A DNA stretch of 64,000 nt from positions 62,001 to 126,000 of the forward strand of contig CAYPEJ010000005.1 of assembly GCA_964409685.1 (NCBI GenBank). Direction: 5' to 3'. Each line of letters starts with the position of its first letter. Positions within the stretch are counted from its first letter, which is position 1. The notes under the pieces were generated by a model, which was given only the letters and a program-made list of their open reading frames with translations, did no database searches and had not been told where the DNA came from. The position numbers and the translations under genes were made by a program. This document shows positions 1-8,898 of the stretch, in pieces. The stretch comes from Clostridium_AI sp964409685. GTDB taxonomy: Bacteria; Bacillota; Clostridia; Lachnospirales; Lachnospiraceae.

Positions 1-447
1 TTTTAATGTAAGTTCTAATTCTTTCTCAACACCGAAGCAAGCTTCTTGGAATGTAACACGAACGGAAGCTCTAACATTTGCTCCCTTTTGTGGGCTATTG
101 CTTGCTCTACGATTGCTTCTTCCACCTCCGAAGATATCTCCGAAGATATCGCCGAAAATGTCTCCCATATCAAAGTCATTGAAATCAAATCCGCCTGCAC
201 CTGCACCACCTGCGCCGCCATCAAATGCACGATGACCAAATTGATCATATGTTCTTCTCTTTTCTGGATCACTTAAAATTGCATATGCTTCGGATGCTTC
301 TTTAAATTTTTCTTCTGCTTCTTTATCTCCAGGATGCATATCTGGATGATATTTCTTAGCAAGAACTCGATACGCTTTCTTTATCTCATCGTCTGAAGCA
401 CCTTTGGATATACCAAGGACTTCATAGTAATCTCTTTTATCCGCCAT
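1..447 (-). CDS. dnaJ: Chaperone DnaJ, N-terminal part (cut by window edge)
   Basis: This is the Hsp40 co-chaperone that delivers unfolded clients to DnaK and stimulates its ATPase in the cytoplasm. The first 149 codons are present and the gene continues left of position 1. It opens MADKRDYYEVLGI, the J-domain carries the invariant HPD in 'KKYHPDMHPGD' (around residue 33), and a Gly/Phe linker follows with the motif GDIF three times in a row. The start of the client-binding domain is seen (RASVRVTFQEACFGVEKE). The ATG at 447 has an AGGTG ribosome site. It is the last visible gene of hrcA-grpE-dnaK-dnaJ, about 210 bp after dnaK, a gap holding two hairpins. The zinc-finger region lies outside the window, so integrity is unknown. 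Confidence 0.96.
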   Translation of the reverse strand, partial: MADKRDYYEVLGISKGASDDEIKKAYRVLAKKYHPDMHPGDKEAEEKFKEASEAYAILSDPEKRRTYDQFGHRAFDGGAGGAGAGGFDFNDFDMGDIFGDIFGDIFGGGRSNRRASNSPQKGANVRASVRVTFQEACFGVEKELELTLK

Positions 448-511
448 CTTTTTCACCTTCCATAACAAACGCCTTACTTCCAATATTTAGGCAAGGCAGC
501 TTATTGTAAAC

Positions 512-541
512 AAATAGGCCGTCATTTGTGACCGCCTATTT
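512..541 (-). terminator. Hairpin between dnaK and dnaJ, weak terminator-like
   Basis: The arms AAATAGGC and GCCTATTT enclose a one-base mismatch and an inner GTCA/TGAC stem with a 4-nt loop. On the minus strand it is followed by TTGTTTAC, a poor U tract, so it may only partly terminate or may mark an RNA processing point that lowers dnaJ relative to dnaK. Confidence 0.4.
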
Positions 542-592
542 ATTATACATTAACATACAAAAAAATCAACCAATAAAGTAATATTTAACCAC

Positions 593-623
593 CATAAGCA
601 AAGTGGAGGTCACTTTGCTTATG
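593..623 (-). repeat. Perfect 13-bp inverted repeat after dnaK
   Basis: CATAAGCAAAGTG (593-605) and CACTTTGCTTATG (611-623) form a perfect 13-bp stem with a 5-nt loop, 35 nt past the dnaK stop. No U run follows on the minus strand, so it is more likely an mRNA end-protection or processing hairpin than an intrinsic terminator. The role is inferred from position. Confidence 0.5.
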
Positions 624-657
624 AATGTCTATCTATTAATCTCTAATGAAACTCTGA

Positions 658-2517
658 TTAAACTTCTTTGTAGTCTCCGTCAACAACGTCGTCTTGGTAA
701 GAACCTTCAGCAGATTGACCTTGACCCATATCTGGACCAGCGCCTTGAGCTGCTTGTGCTTGTTCATACATTTTTTGGAATAATGCTTGAGAACCAGTCA
801 TAACTTTTTCTTTTGCAGCTTTCATTTCTTCAACTTCAGCTTCAGACATTGTTTCTGCATTTGATTTTTCTACTAATTCTTTTAATGCAGCTAAGTCAGC
901 TTCCACAGCAGCTTTTTCTGTTTGGTCTAATTTATCGCCAACTTCTTGTAAAGCCTTTTCTGTTTGGAATACCATAGCATCCGCATCGTTACGAACATCA
1001 ACAGCTTCTTTACGTTTTTTGTCTTGTGCTTCGAATTCAGCAGCTTCTTTTATTGCTTTTTCGATGTCAGCATCAGACATGTTAGAACCAGAAGTGATTG
1101 TGATGTGTTGTTCTTTACCTGTTCCTAAGTCTTTTGCAGAAACATTTACGATACCATTAGCATCGATATCGAATGTTACTTCGATTTGAGGAACACCTCT
1201 ACGAGCTGGTAAGATACCATCTAATCTAAATTGTCCAAGTGTTTTGTTATCACGAGCGAATTGTCTTTCACCTTGAACTACATGGATATCAACAGCTTCT
1301 TGGTTATCTGCAGCTGTGGAGAATACTTGACTTTTCTTTGTAGGAATAGTTGTATTTCTAGGAATTAATGTTGTTGCAACACCACCCATTGTTTCGATAG
1401 AAAGGGAAAGTGGAGTTACGTCAAGTAATAGGATATCGCCTGCACCTGCATCACCTGCTAATTTACCACCTTGGATGGAAGCACCTAAAGCAACACATTC
1501 ATCTGGGTTTAATGTCTTAGAAGCTTCTTTTCCTGTTAATTGTTTTACTTTATCTTGAACAGCTGGGATACGTGTAGAACCACCAACTAATAATACCTGA
1601 CCTAATTCAGAAGCTGTTAAACCAGCATCTCTTAATGCATTTTGAACTGGAGTAGTAGTTCTTTCTACTAAATCGTGTGTTAATTCATCGAATTTAGCAC
1701 GAGTTAAGTTTAAGTCAAAGTGTTTTGGACCTTCAGCAGTAGCTGTGATGAATGGAAGGTTGATGTTTGTTGTTGTAGCGGAAGATAATTCTTTTTTCGC
1801 TTTTTCAGCAGCTTCTTTTAATCTTTGAAGAGCCATTTTATCAACAGATAAATCTACACCTTCTTGTTTTTTGAATTCATCAATCATATATTGTGTAATT
1901 CTATCATCGAAGTCATCACCACCAAGTTTGTTATCACCAGATGTTGCTAATACTTCGATAACACCATCACCGATTTCTATGATAGATACGTCGAATGTAC
2001 CACCACCTAAATCGTAAACCATGATTTTTTGTTCATGTTCGTTGTCAAGACCATAAGCTAAAGCAGCTGCTGTTGGTTCGTTGATAATACGTTTTACATC
2101 TAAACCTGCGATTTTACCTGCATCTTTTGTTGCCTGTCTTTGAGCATCGTTGAAGTAAGCAGGTACTGTGATAACAGCTTCTGTTACACTTTCACCTAAA
2201 TAAGCTTCTGCATCAGCTTTTAATTTTTGAAGAATCATAGCGGAGATTTCTTGTGGTGAATATTTTTTATCATCAATAGCTACTTTGTAGTCGCTACCCA
2301 TATGTCTTTTAATAGAAGATATTGTTTTGTCAGCGTTTGTAACTGCTTGACGTTTCGCTGGATCACCAACTAATCTTTCACCTGTTTTTGAAAATGCTAC
2401 TACAGATGGTGTTGTACGAATACCTTCTGCATTTGTGATAACTACTGGTTTACCACCTTCCATAACTGCTACGCAAGAGTTTGTTGTACCTAAATCGATT
2501 CCTATAATTTTACCCAT
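658..2517 (-). CDS. dnaK: Molecular chaperone DnaK (Hsp70)
   Basis: ATP-dependent Hsp70 chaperone that folds and protects proteins with DnaJ and GrpE. At 619 aa it is full length for a Firmicute DnaK. The nucleotide-binding domain starts MGKIIGIDLGTTNSCVAV and shows the phosphate loop VYDLGGGTFDVSI (about residues 168-180) and the adenosine motif LLVGGSTRIP (about 310-319). The substrate-binding domain contains LLLDVTPLSLSIETMGG, and the end is a helical lid with a Gln/Gly-rich tail ending in GDYKEV. The ribosome site AGGAGG lies 7 nt upstream. It sits between grpE and dnaJ; expression is expected from the CIRCE promoter upstream of hrcA. Nothing is unusual in the protein. Confidence 0.99.
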   Translation of the reverse strand: MGKIIGIDLGTTNSCVAVMEGGKPVVITNAEGIRTTPSVVAFSKTGERLVGDPAKRQAVTNADKTISSIKRHMGSDYKVAIDDKKYSPQEISAMILQKLKADAEAYLGESVTEAVITVPAYFNDAQRQATKDAGKIAGLDVKRIINEPTAAALAYGLDNEHEQKIMVYDLGGGTFDVSIIEIGDGVIEVLATSGDNKLGGDDFDDRITQYMIDEFKKQEGVDLSVDKMALQRLKEAAEKAKKELSSATTTNINLPFITATAEGPKHFDLNLTRAKFDELTHDLVERTTTPVQNALRDAGLTASELGQVLLVGGSTRIPAVQDKVKQLTGKEASKTLNPDECVALGASIQGGKLAGDAGAGDILLLDVTPLSLSIETMGGVATTLIPRNTTIPTKKSQVFSTAADNQEAVDIHVVQGERQFARDNKTLGQFRLDGILPARRGVPQIEVTFDIDANGIVNVSAKDLGTGKEQHITITSGSNMSDADIEKAIKEAAEFEAQDKKRKEAVDVRNDADAMVFQTEKALQEVGDKLDQTEKAAVEADLAALKELVEKSNAETMSEAEVEEMKAAKEKVMTGSQALFQKMYEQAQAAQGAGPDMGQGQSAEGSYQDDVVDGDYKEV

Positions 2518-2532
2518 GTCTATTTCCTCCTA

Positions 2533-2560
2533 ATCAATGTTTGATTATCAATGTTTGATT
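2533..2560 (-). repeat. Tandem 14-bp duplication in the grpE-dnaK spacer
   Basis: The 14-mer atcaatgtttgatt occurs twice head to tail (2533-2546 and 2547-2560), directly upstream of the dnaK ribosome site. Each unit is itself partly symmetric (ATCAA...TTGAT), so on mRNA each can fold into a small hairpin next to the start region. Confidence 0.6.
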
Positions 2561-2623
2561 ATCATTTACTATTTACAATTTTATATAATAAAATTTAGTT
2601 ACCTATAAATATAAGTTTACATA

Positions 2624-3232
2624 TTAGTTTGCAACTTTTACCATGCTGTGTCTAACAACAGATTCTTTATACATATACCCTTTTTGGAATTCTTCTGCGA
2701 TAATATTTTCACCGAAAGAATCGTCTTCGATATGCATTACTGCGTTGTGAAGATTTGGGTCAAATTCTTGACCAACTGCTTCAATAGCTTTTACGCCTGC
2801 ATCTTCTAGTACTGTTACAAATTGTTTATATATTGCTTCAATACCTTGTGCAAATGCGCTTTCTTTTTCTTCCTCAGAGATGGAACCTAAGCCTCTCTCA
2901 AAGTTGTCGATAACTGGAAGAATCTTTTCAATGATACCTTTGGCACCAATCTCGAACATTGCACTTTTTTCCTTTTCAGAACGTTTTCTGAAGTTGTCGA
3001 ATTCTGCAATTGTTCTCATTAATTTATCATTTAGTTCTTGAATCTTTTTGTCTCCCTTTTCTGGCTGTTCAGATTCTTCGACTGTCACCTCATCGGTTGC
3101 TTCTTCGGTTGCTTCTGCTGTTTCTTCAGCTTCTACTTCCGCCTCTTCTACTACAGCTTCTTCTTCCATTTTTGTCTTTTCTTTTCCCTTTTGCTTCAAC
3201 TTATTTCCACCTTTCTTTAAAGCAATACTCAT
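2624..3232 (-). CDS. grpE: Nucleotide exchange factor GrpE
   Basis: Promotes ADP release from DnaK. The 202-aa reading frame has a strongly acidic low-complexity N-terminus (Glu/Ala/Thr-rich, residues 23-60), a coiled-coil helix (IQELNDKLMRTIAEFDNFRKR) and the GrpE beta-wing (VGQEFDPNLHNAVMHIED, near residues 150-167). The ATG at 3232 overlaps the hrcA stop as TAATG, which implies translational coupling. A second possible start is the TTG at 3199, preceded by AAAGGTGG at good spacing; that would give a 191-aa protein. Both forms contain the whole functional core. Confidence 0.95.
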   Translation of the reverse strand: MSIALKKGGNKLKQKGKEKTKMEEEAVVEEAEVEAEETAEATEEATDEVTVEESEQPEKGDKKIQELNDKLMRTIAEFDNFRKRSEKEKSAMFEIGAKGIIEKILPVIDNFERGLGSISEEEKESAFAQGIEAIYKQFVTVLEDAGVKAIEAVGQEFDPNLHNAVMHIEDDSFGENIIAEEFQKGYMYKESVVRHSMVKVAN

Positions 3233-4263
3233 TACTCTTCTTTGAAGATATCATCTAGCTGGTTCATTAGTGATTGTAATGTACTTACGACTTTTTCATA
3301 GTCCATTCGTTTCGGTCCAACTATTCCAATCTTCCCATATACACCTTCACCAAATTCATAAGTTGCAGTTACAACAGAGCAATCTTTCATAGATTTTACT
3401 GGTGTCTCGTCACCGATATATACTTGAATACCTCTCTGTTCCCCATCATCCATCTTGTCGGTGATAAGTTCTGTCAGTTGCTTTTTCTCTTCAAATGTAT
3501 ATAATAGTTCGGTTGCTTTCTCCCTGTCACTTAGTTCAGGATATTTCAGAATGTTTGTTGCACCACTTGTAAAAATCTCGATGTCTTCTTCTTCACTGAT
3601 TGCCTGTGCAATGGAATCCATAACTTTGTTAATCAAATCGCTGTACGGTCCCGCCTGTTCCTTAATCTTTTGTATTAACGCAATATTTATCTCTGTCAAA
3701 TCCAGCCCTTGTAGGAATGTATTCAATATTATGTTTAACTTTAATACAATTTCTTTATCTACAGGTTCGACTAAATCTAAGATTCTATTTTTTACAATGT
3801 TTCCTTCAATAACGATAACTGCTAAAATGTGACTTTCATCTACCTCAGTTAATTGGATAAACTTGATGGTACGATGTTTATAATGTGGCTTTGTTACCAT
3901 AGAAGCATAATTGGTATTCACTGCTAATACTTTCGCCACTTGCTTTAGCATTGTCTCGATCTTATCCGTCTTGTCAATTAAGATTTCTTTCATCTCATTG
4001 ATTTCTTCCACCTTATCGTTCATAAGTTGGTCGACGTAAAATCGATATCCTTTATCGGAAGGAATTCTGCCTGCTGATGTATGAGGTTGTAAGATAAATC
4101 CCATATCCTCCAAATCAGACATTTCATTACGAATTGTCGCAGAACTTAAATTTAAGTCAGTGTATTTTGAAATAGTTCTCGAACCGACAGGCTCACCTGT
4201 TTCCAAATAAGTTTTGATGATAGCCTGTAATATTTTTTTCTTTCTATCATCTAAGTTCATCAT
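3232..4263 (-). CDS. hrcA: Heat-inducible transcription repressor HrcA
   Basis: HrcA binds CIRCE operators and represses class I heat-shock genes; its activity depends on GroE in Bacillus. The protein is 343 aa, normal for the family. A winged-helix domain occupies the N-terminus (KKKILQAIIKTYLETGEPV, then LSSATIRNEMSDLEDMGF, residues about 8-60), with the typical HTSAGRIPSDKGYRFYV next, then the GAF-like dimerisation domain. The ATG at 4263 (a second ATG follows at 4260) has an AAGGATG site. It is the first gene of the operon and its promoter carries CIRCE, so it is autoregulated. Confidence 0.97.
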   Translation of the reverse strand: MMNLDDRKKKILQAIIKTYLETGEPVGSRTISKYTDLNLSSATIRNEMSDLEDMGFILQPHTSAGRIPSDKGYRFYVDQLMNDKVEEINEMKEILIDKTDKIETMLKQVAKVLAVNTNYASMVTKPHYKHRTIKFIQLTEVDESHILAVIVIEGNIVKNRILDLVEPVDKEIVLKLNIILNTFLQGLDLTEINIALIQKIKEQAGPYSDLINKVMDSIAQAISEEEDIEIFTSGATNILKYPELSDREKATELLYTFEEKKQLTELITDKMDDGEQRGIQVYIGDETPVKSMKDCSVVTATYEFGEGVYGKIGIVGPKRMDYEKVVSTLQSLMNQLDDIFKEE

Positions 4264-4309
4264 GTCACATCCTTCGAAATCTATTTATCTGACTTCACTT
4301 TTTAAGTTG

Positions 4310-4336
4310 TTAGCACTCGTTAAGTTAGAGTGCTAA
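4310..4336 (-). promoter_or_regulatory. CIRCE operator of the dnaK operon
   Basis: TTAGCACTC, a 9-nt spacer, then GAGTGCTAA: an exact match to the CIRCE consensus that HrcA binds. It lies just downstream of the -10 box, where a bound repressor would block initiation. Confidence 0.97.
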
Positions 4337-4349
4337 TATCTTTATAGAT

Positions 4350-4378
4350 AAAATACCACTATCAAAATACTTTGTCAA
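4350..4378 (-). promoter_or_regulatory. Sigma-A promoter of hrcA-grpE-dnaK-dnaJ
   Basis: TTGACA (4373-4378 on the complement), a 17-nt spacer and TATTTT (4350-4355). Transcription would start about 7 nt further on, at the edge of CIRCE. Confidence 0.85.
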
Positions 4379-4422
4379 GTAATTTTATTATTTTTCTAAA
4401 TAAAATCATTGTAAAACATTTT

Positions 4423-5571
4423 CTAATCTAAAAACATGGTGAAAATTTCGTTACTTACATCAATTCCTTGTTCGGTTAAACAAAGGTAATCTCCATTCTC
4501 TTCAAGGAGATTTAATTGGAGTAGTTTTTGAATTGATCCCCCGTAGACAGAAAGAACGTCCTTTTGAAACCGCTCCTCAAATTCTGTTTTTGAAATTCCC
4601 TTTATCATTCGAAGTCCTAAAATCATAAACTCTTCCATTTGATCCTGTAACGTTAATTCTTCGTCTAAATTCATTACATTTTCATTTTGTGAAAGCTTCT
4701 GCAAATAGTATTTCATATTCTCTTCATTATGATACCTTTTTTTCTGAAAATATGATGAAGAGCCTAATCCAAATCCAATGTAATCAATACCTATCCAATA
4801 AGAAATATTATGACGACTTTCATATCCTTCTTTTGCGTAGTTTGAAATTTCATAACGTTGATAGCCTGCTTGAGATAAAATTTCCTTTGTACGTTGGTAC
4901 ATAAGTCGATCCGTATCTTCATCAGGAAGTTTTTTCATGCCTTCTTCTGTTCCATATTTTTCATAAAATTTAGTCCCTTCTTCAACAATTAAGCTGTAGG
5001 CTGAAATGTGTTCTGGATTTAGGGCTATTATTCGATTTAAAGTTGTTTCGTACTTTTCTAGTGTTTGTTCTGGTAGACCAGACATTAAATCTATGTTGAT
5101 ATTTTTGAATCCTGCGTTACGTGCTTTTTGAAAACCGTCTAAGAAATCTTCGTAACTGTGAATTCGTCCTAGGTTCCTTAACTCGTCGTTATGTGTGGAT
5201 TGTAAACCCATGCTGATACGGTTGATTCCTAGTTCTAGATATTTTTTTAGTTTTTCATCGGTTAAGGTTCCTGGGTTGGATTCAATTGTAATTTCTGCAT
5301 TTTCTAATAATTGATTGCCAATGATATCGTATAAAGCGTTCATGACTTTCTCAATTTGCATGACATTTAATATAGAAGGAGTTCCACCACCTAGGAAGAT
5401 ACTTCTTATTTTATATTTTTGTACAAACTCTTTGTGTTGCTGCATTTCTATGGTTAGTTTTTCAATGTACTCATCTATCAAAGAAAGGTGTGTTGGACCT
5501 GATAGGAAATCGCAGTACAGACATTTCTGGACACAAAATGGTAGATGGACATATATGGCTAGTTCTTTCAT
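4423..5571 (-). CDS. hemW: Radical SAM heme chaperone HemW
   Basis: A HemN-like radical SAM protein, formerly annotated as coproporphyrinogen III oxidase; HemW members bind heme and are thought to deliver it to respiratory enzymes. The cluster motif CVQKCLYCDF (C-x3-C-x2-C) is at residues about 13-22, followed by the SAM-binding glycine motif IFLGGGTPS and later GINRISMGLQS. The HemN C-terminal domain occupies the last 100 residues. The ATG at 5571 is chosen because GGAGG lies 4 nt upstream; a TTG codon five codons earlier is in frame but lacks a site. The length of 382 aa is typical. A terminator of lepA ends only a few bases before the ribosome site. Confidence 0.93.
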   Translation of the reverse strand: MKELAIYVHLPFCVQKCLYCDFLSGPTHLSLIDEYIEKLTIEMQQHKEFVQKYKIRSIFLGGGTPSILNVMQIEKVMNALYDIIGNQLLENAEITIESNPGTLTDEKLKKYLELGINRISMGLQSTHNDELRNLGRIHSYEDFLDGFQKARNAGFKNINIDLMSGLPEQTLEKYETTLNRIIALNPEHISAYSLIVEEGTKFYEKYGTEEGMKKLPDEDTDRLMYQRTKEILSQAGYQRYEISNYAKEGYESRHNISYWIGIDYIGFGLGSSSYFQKKRYHNEENMKYYLQKLSQNENVMNLDEELTLQDQMEEFMILGLRMIKGISKTEFEERFQKDVLSVYGGSIQKLLQLNLLEENGDYLCLTEQGIDVSNEIFTMFLD

Positions 5572-5584
5572 AGTTCCTCCAATC

Positions 5585-5610
5585 AAAAAAGGAGGCGAAA
5601 CTTCGCCCCC
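5585..5610 (-). terminator. Intrinsic terminator of lepA
   Basis: On the minus strand the GGGGGCGA/TCGCCTCC stem (one G-U pair) with a short loop is followed directly by TTTTTT. It begins about 18 nt past the lepA stop and ends 4 nt before the hemW Shine-Dalgarno sequence. Confidence 0.8.
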
Positions 5611-5627
5611 CTTATTACATTCATTTA

Positions 5628-7442
5628 TTATTCATCGTCTAATTTTAATACACTCATAAATGCTGCTTGTGGTATCTCTACGTTACCAACTTGACGCATA
5701 CGTTTCTTACCTTCTTTTTGTTTTTCAAGAAGTTTCTTCTTACGTGAAATATCTCCACCGTAACATTTTGCTAATACGTCTTTACGCATCGCCTTTACAG
5801 TTTCACGAGCAATAATCTTACTTCCAACTGCTGCTTGAATCGGAATCTCGAATAATTGTCTTGGAATCTCTGTCTTTAGCTTTTCACACATTTTTCTTCC
5901 GCGTTCATATGCAGTACTGGAATGTACAATAAAGGATAATGCATCGACTTCTTCTTTATTAATAAGAATATCAAGTTTTACTAAGTTAGATGGTTCGTAT
6001 CCCTTCATTTCATAATCGAAAGAAGCATATCCTCTGGAACGTGATTTTAAAGCATCGAAGAAATCATAAATAATTTCATTTAATGGAAGCTCGTATCTCA
6101 ATAACGCTCTTGTTTGCTCCATATATTCCATACCAAGGTAAACACCTCGACGTTCTTGACACAATGTCATAATAGCACCAACGAATTCTGTTGTTACCAT
6201 AATCTCAGCACTTACGATTGGTTCTTCCATATGCTCAATCTCGGAAGGTTCTGGTAAGTTAGATGGATTTGTAATCTCTAACACTTCTCCATCTGTTTTA
6301 TATACTTTGTAAACAACGCCTGGAGCTGTTGTAACGATATCTAGGTTATATTCTCTTTCTAGACGTTCTTGGATAATTTCTAAATGAAGTAATCCTAAGA
6401 AACCACAACGGAAACCAAATCCTAACGCAACACTTGTTTCTGCTTCGAATTGAAGGGCTGCATCGTTTAATTGTAATTTTTCTAAGGCATCACGTAAATC
6501 ACCGTATTTGGAACCGTCTGCTGGATACATACCACAGTAAACCATTGGATTTACTTTTTTATAACCTGGTAATGCTTCTGCACATGGATTCTTTGCATCT
6601 GTTACAGTATCACCAACATGTGTATCTTTTACATTTTTTAAACTTGCTGTGATGTAACCAACCATACCAGCTGATAATTCATCACATGGGATAAATTGAC
6701 CTGCACCAAAGATACCCACTTCTACAACTTCTGCTTGGGCTTGTGTCGCAAGCATCTTCATAAGAGTACCCTTCTTAACAGTACCATCGAAGATACGACA
6801 GAAAATAATAACTCCTTTGTAAGCATCGTAGATGGAGTCGAAGATTAGTGCTTTCAGTGGTGCACTTGCATCTCCTGCTGGTGCTGGGATTTTCGTAACG
6901 ATTTGTTCTAATACATCTTCTATATTAATACCTTGTTTTGCTGAAATCAGTGGTGCATCTTCTGCATCTAAACCAATTACATCTTCAATCTCAGCTTTTA
7001 CACGTTCTGGTTCTGCACTTGGTAAATCAATTTTATTGATAACTGGCATAATCTCTAAATCGTGATCTAGTGCAAGGTAACAGTTTGCAAGTGTTTGTGC
7101 TTCAATCCCTTGGGCTGCATCTACGATTAGGATTGCACCTTCACAAGCTGCTAAACTTCTAGAAACTTCATAATTGAAATCCACGTGTCCTGGTGTATCA
7201 ATTAAGTTAAAGATATATTCTTGACCGTCTTTCGCTTTATATACAATACGAACTGTCTGTGCCTTAATGGTAATACCACGTTCACGTTCTAATTCCATAT
7301 TATCAAGAACTTGCGCCTGCATCTCTCTGCTTGTAAGCAATCCTGTCTTTTCAATAATTCTGTCTGCTAATGTAGACTTCCCATGATCGATATGGGCAAT
7401 AATGCAAAAATTTCTAATTTTACTTTGTTCTATTCCTGACAT
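5628..7442 (-). CDS. lepA: Elongation factor 4 (LepA GTPase)
   Basis: Ribosome-associated translational GTPase that resembles EF-G and acts on stalled or mistranslocated ribosomes. At 604 aa it is standard length. The G1 motif AHIDHGKST is at residues 16-24, G2/switch ERERGITIKAQT near 52, G3 DTPGHVDF near 82 and G4 NKIDLPSA near 136. The LepA-specific C-terminal domain ends with KKKLLEKQKEGKKRMRQ and a short tail. ATG at 7442 with an AGAGG site. The gene lies between spoIIP and hemW, an order common in Clostridia. Confidence 0.98.
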   Translation of the reverse strand: MSGIEQSKIRNFCIIAHIDHGKSTLADRIIEKTGLLTSREMQAQVLDNMELERERGITIKAQTVRIVYKAKDGQEYIFNLIDTPGHVDFNYEVSRSLAACEGAILIVDAAQGIEAQTLANCYLALDHDLEIMPVINKIDLPSAEPERVKAEIEDVIGLDAEDAPLISAKQGINIEDVLEQIVTKIPAPAGDASAPLKALIFDSIYDAYKGVIIFCRIFDGTVKKGTLMKMLATQAQAEVVEVGIFGAGQFIPCDELSAGMVGYITASLKNVKDTHVGDTVTDAKNPCAEALPGYKKVNPMVYCGMYPADGSKYGDLRDALEKLQLNDAALQFEAETSVALGFGFRCGFLGLLHLEIIQERLEREYNLDIVTTAPGVVYKVYKTDGEVLEITNPSNLPEPSEIEHMEEPIVSAEIMVTTEFVGAIMTLCQERRGVYLGMEYMEQTRALLRYELPLNEIIYDFFDALKSRSRGYASFDYEMKGYEPSNLVKLDILINKEEVDALSFIVHSSTAYERGRKMCEKLKTEIPRQLFEIPIQAAVGSKIIARETVKAMRKDVLAKCYGGDISRKKKLLEKQKEGKKRMRQVGNVEIPQAAFMSVLKLDDE

Positions 7443-7521
7443 TTGTACCTCTTTCTATGAAAACTTTCGTTAATTTCTTGAAATACTTTTTTTCATTGTT
7501 TGTAATTATAGCATAGTCCCT

Positions 7522-8805
7522 TTATTCATTCAATACTTGGTTTAAAACCTCTGCTAGCGGTTCCATAGCACGTTTGGCCTCTGCAACGGTATTCATATTA
7601 TTTCCTAATTCGACTAATAATGACTTTTCTCGAAGATGTAAATTGTAGCGATATCCTTTTAAATAAATCTTGGTTGTAATGTTTGGATACAGCTCCATAG
7701 CTTTCATTTTCATCTTTAAACTAAAGGCAAGGTTGCCCTGTAAATTGCTATTCTTTAAATAAGAAATATTGTCTCCCGAAGCTTTCCGACTTAATCCATT
7801 GAAAAACATAATTTGCGCGGTCTCTTCACCCTCTATAGTTGCAACACGTTTTTGATTTTTGCTAGCAGAATCTCGATGAAGGTCAATCATAACTTCGATG
7901 GATGGATATTTTTCTAAGGTTGCGGAGATCCCTTTTAAAGCTTTGTCGTATGCTTTATCACGATCAATTTTTCCATTAATTACATCGTAACAAGTTTCAT
8001 CATGGATTACGTTGAATCCATATTCTTCTGTTAGCAACTTAGCCAAAACAGTCCCAACTCCTACTACAGATTCATCTTTTGTACCATCGCTGTCCACATA
8101 TGATTCTGAGCCACCATGTGTATGATAAATCATAATCTGTGGCTCCTCGTTGCTTTGCTTAATCGTACAATCTTTTTTCAATAGCTTTTCCACATTAAAT
8201 ATACTTTTATCTATACTAGTTGTGCTATCTACTATGTAAAAATTATTGATTAGGTATTGAAGATTTTTACTACTCTTTAATCGTTCTAAGATTTTGGTAT
8301 TACTAGAAACCGCATTGGTGATACTTGCTTCTTTCACTGCCGTCTCAAAATAGCTTTCGCCGTAAATTAAACCAACCTCTCCTGATAATGAATTTTCTTC
8401 CATGGCACGATCAATGATAAGAGTATTATCGAGCATACTAACTTCTTTTACTTTGTCATTTTCATTTTCTGCACGAATAGAATCGACTACTTCTAATATA
8501 TTGCACTGTTCTTTTCCAATGTATTCCTTTAGCAAGGCATGCTCCCAGTTTAGAAATGTTCCATTCCCTGATTCTGCGTAAAGTCCATATTTAATAATTG
8601 GAGAATAGCTTCCAATAGTGTGAATACTCATAGTTGCTGACAAACTATCGGAAGTATTCCTCCAAAATTCTTTGAAATCTTCTTTTATGGTTTCATTTCC
8701 AAAGCAAGCTACCATAATTGCGGTGAAAGTAATTGCTGTTAATGCCAATAAGAACTTTTTCCTTCGTTGCACTCTTCTCTTACTGCGAACTACAATTGAT
8801 TGCAT
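7522..8805 (-). CDS. spoIIP: Stage II sporulation protein P (SpoIIP)
   Basis: Peptidoglycan amidase/endopeptidase of the SpoIIDMP engulfment machine, acting in the intermembrane space during sporulation. The protein is 427 aa. A single N-terminal membrane segment is visible (KFLLALTAITFTAIMVACFG, residues about 18-37). The SpoIIP domain covers the second half, with IMIYHTHGGSESYVDSDG (about residues 226-243), the expected metal/catalytic His and Glu, and later IDLHRDSA and ELGNNMNTVAEA. ATG at 8805 with AAGGCGG upstream. It follows gpr, making a small spore-gene pair. Confidence 0.95.
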   Translation of the reverse strand: MQSIVVRSKRRVQRRKKFLLALTAITFTAIMVACFGNETIKEDFKEFWRNTSDSLSATMSIHTIGSYSPIIKYGLYAESGNGTFLNWEHALLKEYIGKEQCNILEVVDSIRAENENDKVKEVSMLDNTLIIDRAMEENSLSGEVGLIYGESYFETAVKEASITNAVSSNTKILERLKSSKNLQYLINNFYIVDSTTSIDKSIFNVEKLLKKDCTIKQSNEEPQIMIYHTHGGSESYVDSDGTKDESVVGVGTVLAKLLTEEYGFNVIHDETCYDVINGKIDRDKAYDKALKGISATLEKYPSIEVMIDLHRDSASKNQKRVATIEGEETAQIMFFNGLSRKASGDNISYLKNSNLQGNLAFSLKMKMKAMELYPNITTKIYLKGYRYNLHLREKSLLVELGNNMNTVAEAKRAMEPLAEVLNQVLNE

Positions 8806-8898
8806 ATCATCACCGCCTTAAAACAAACTTTTCTATCCAATTAAATATATTCATTTTAAGTGGTTCCTATTCAAAGAAGATACAACAAATCAAAGAAA

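Noticed and set aside
603..803. Plus-strand open frame opposite dnaK
   Set aside because: It lies in the 3' end of dnaK on the other strand, has no family resemblance and no convincing ribosome site.
3010..3258. Leu/Phe-rich plus-strand frames resembling a membrane protein
   Set aside because: They are the antisense of the Glu/Lys-rich N-terminus of GrpE, which always reads as hydrophobic on the other strand.
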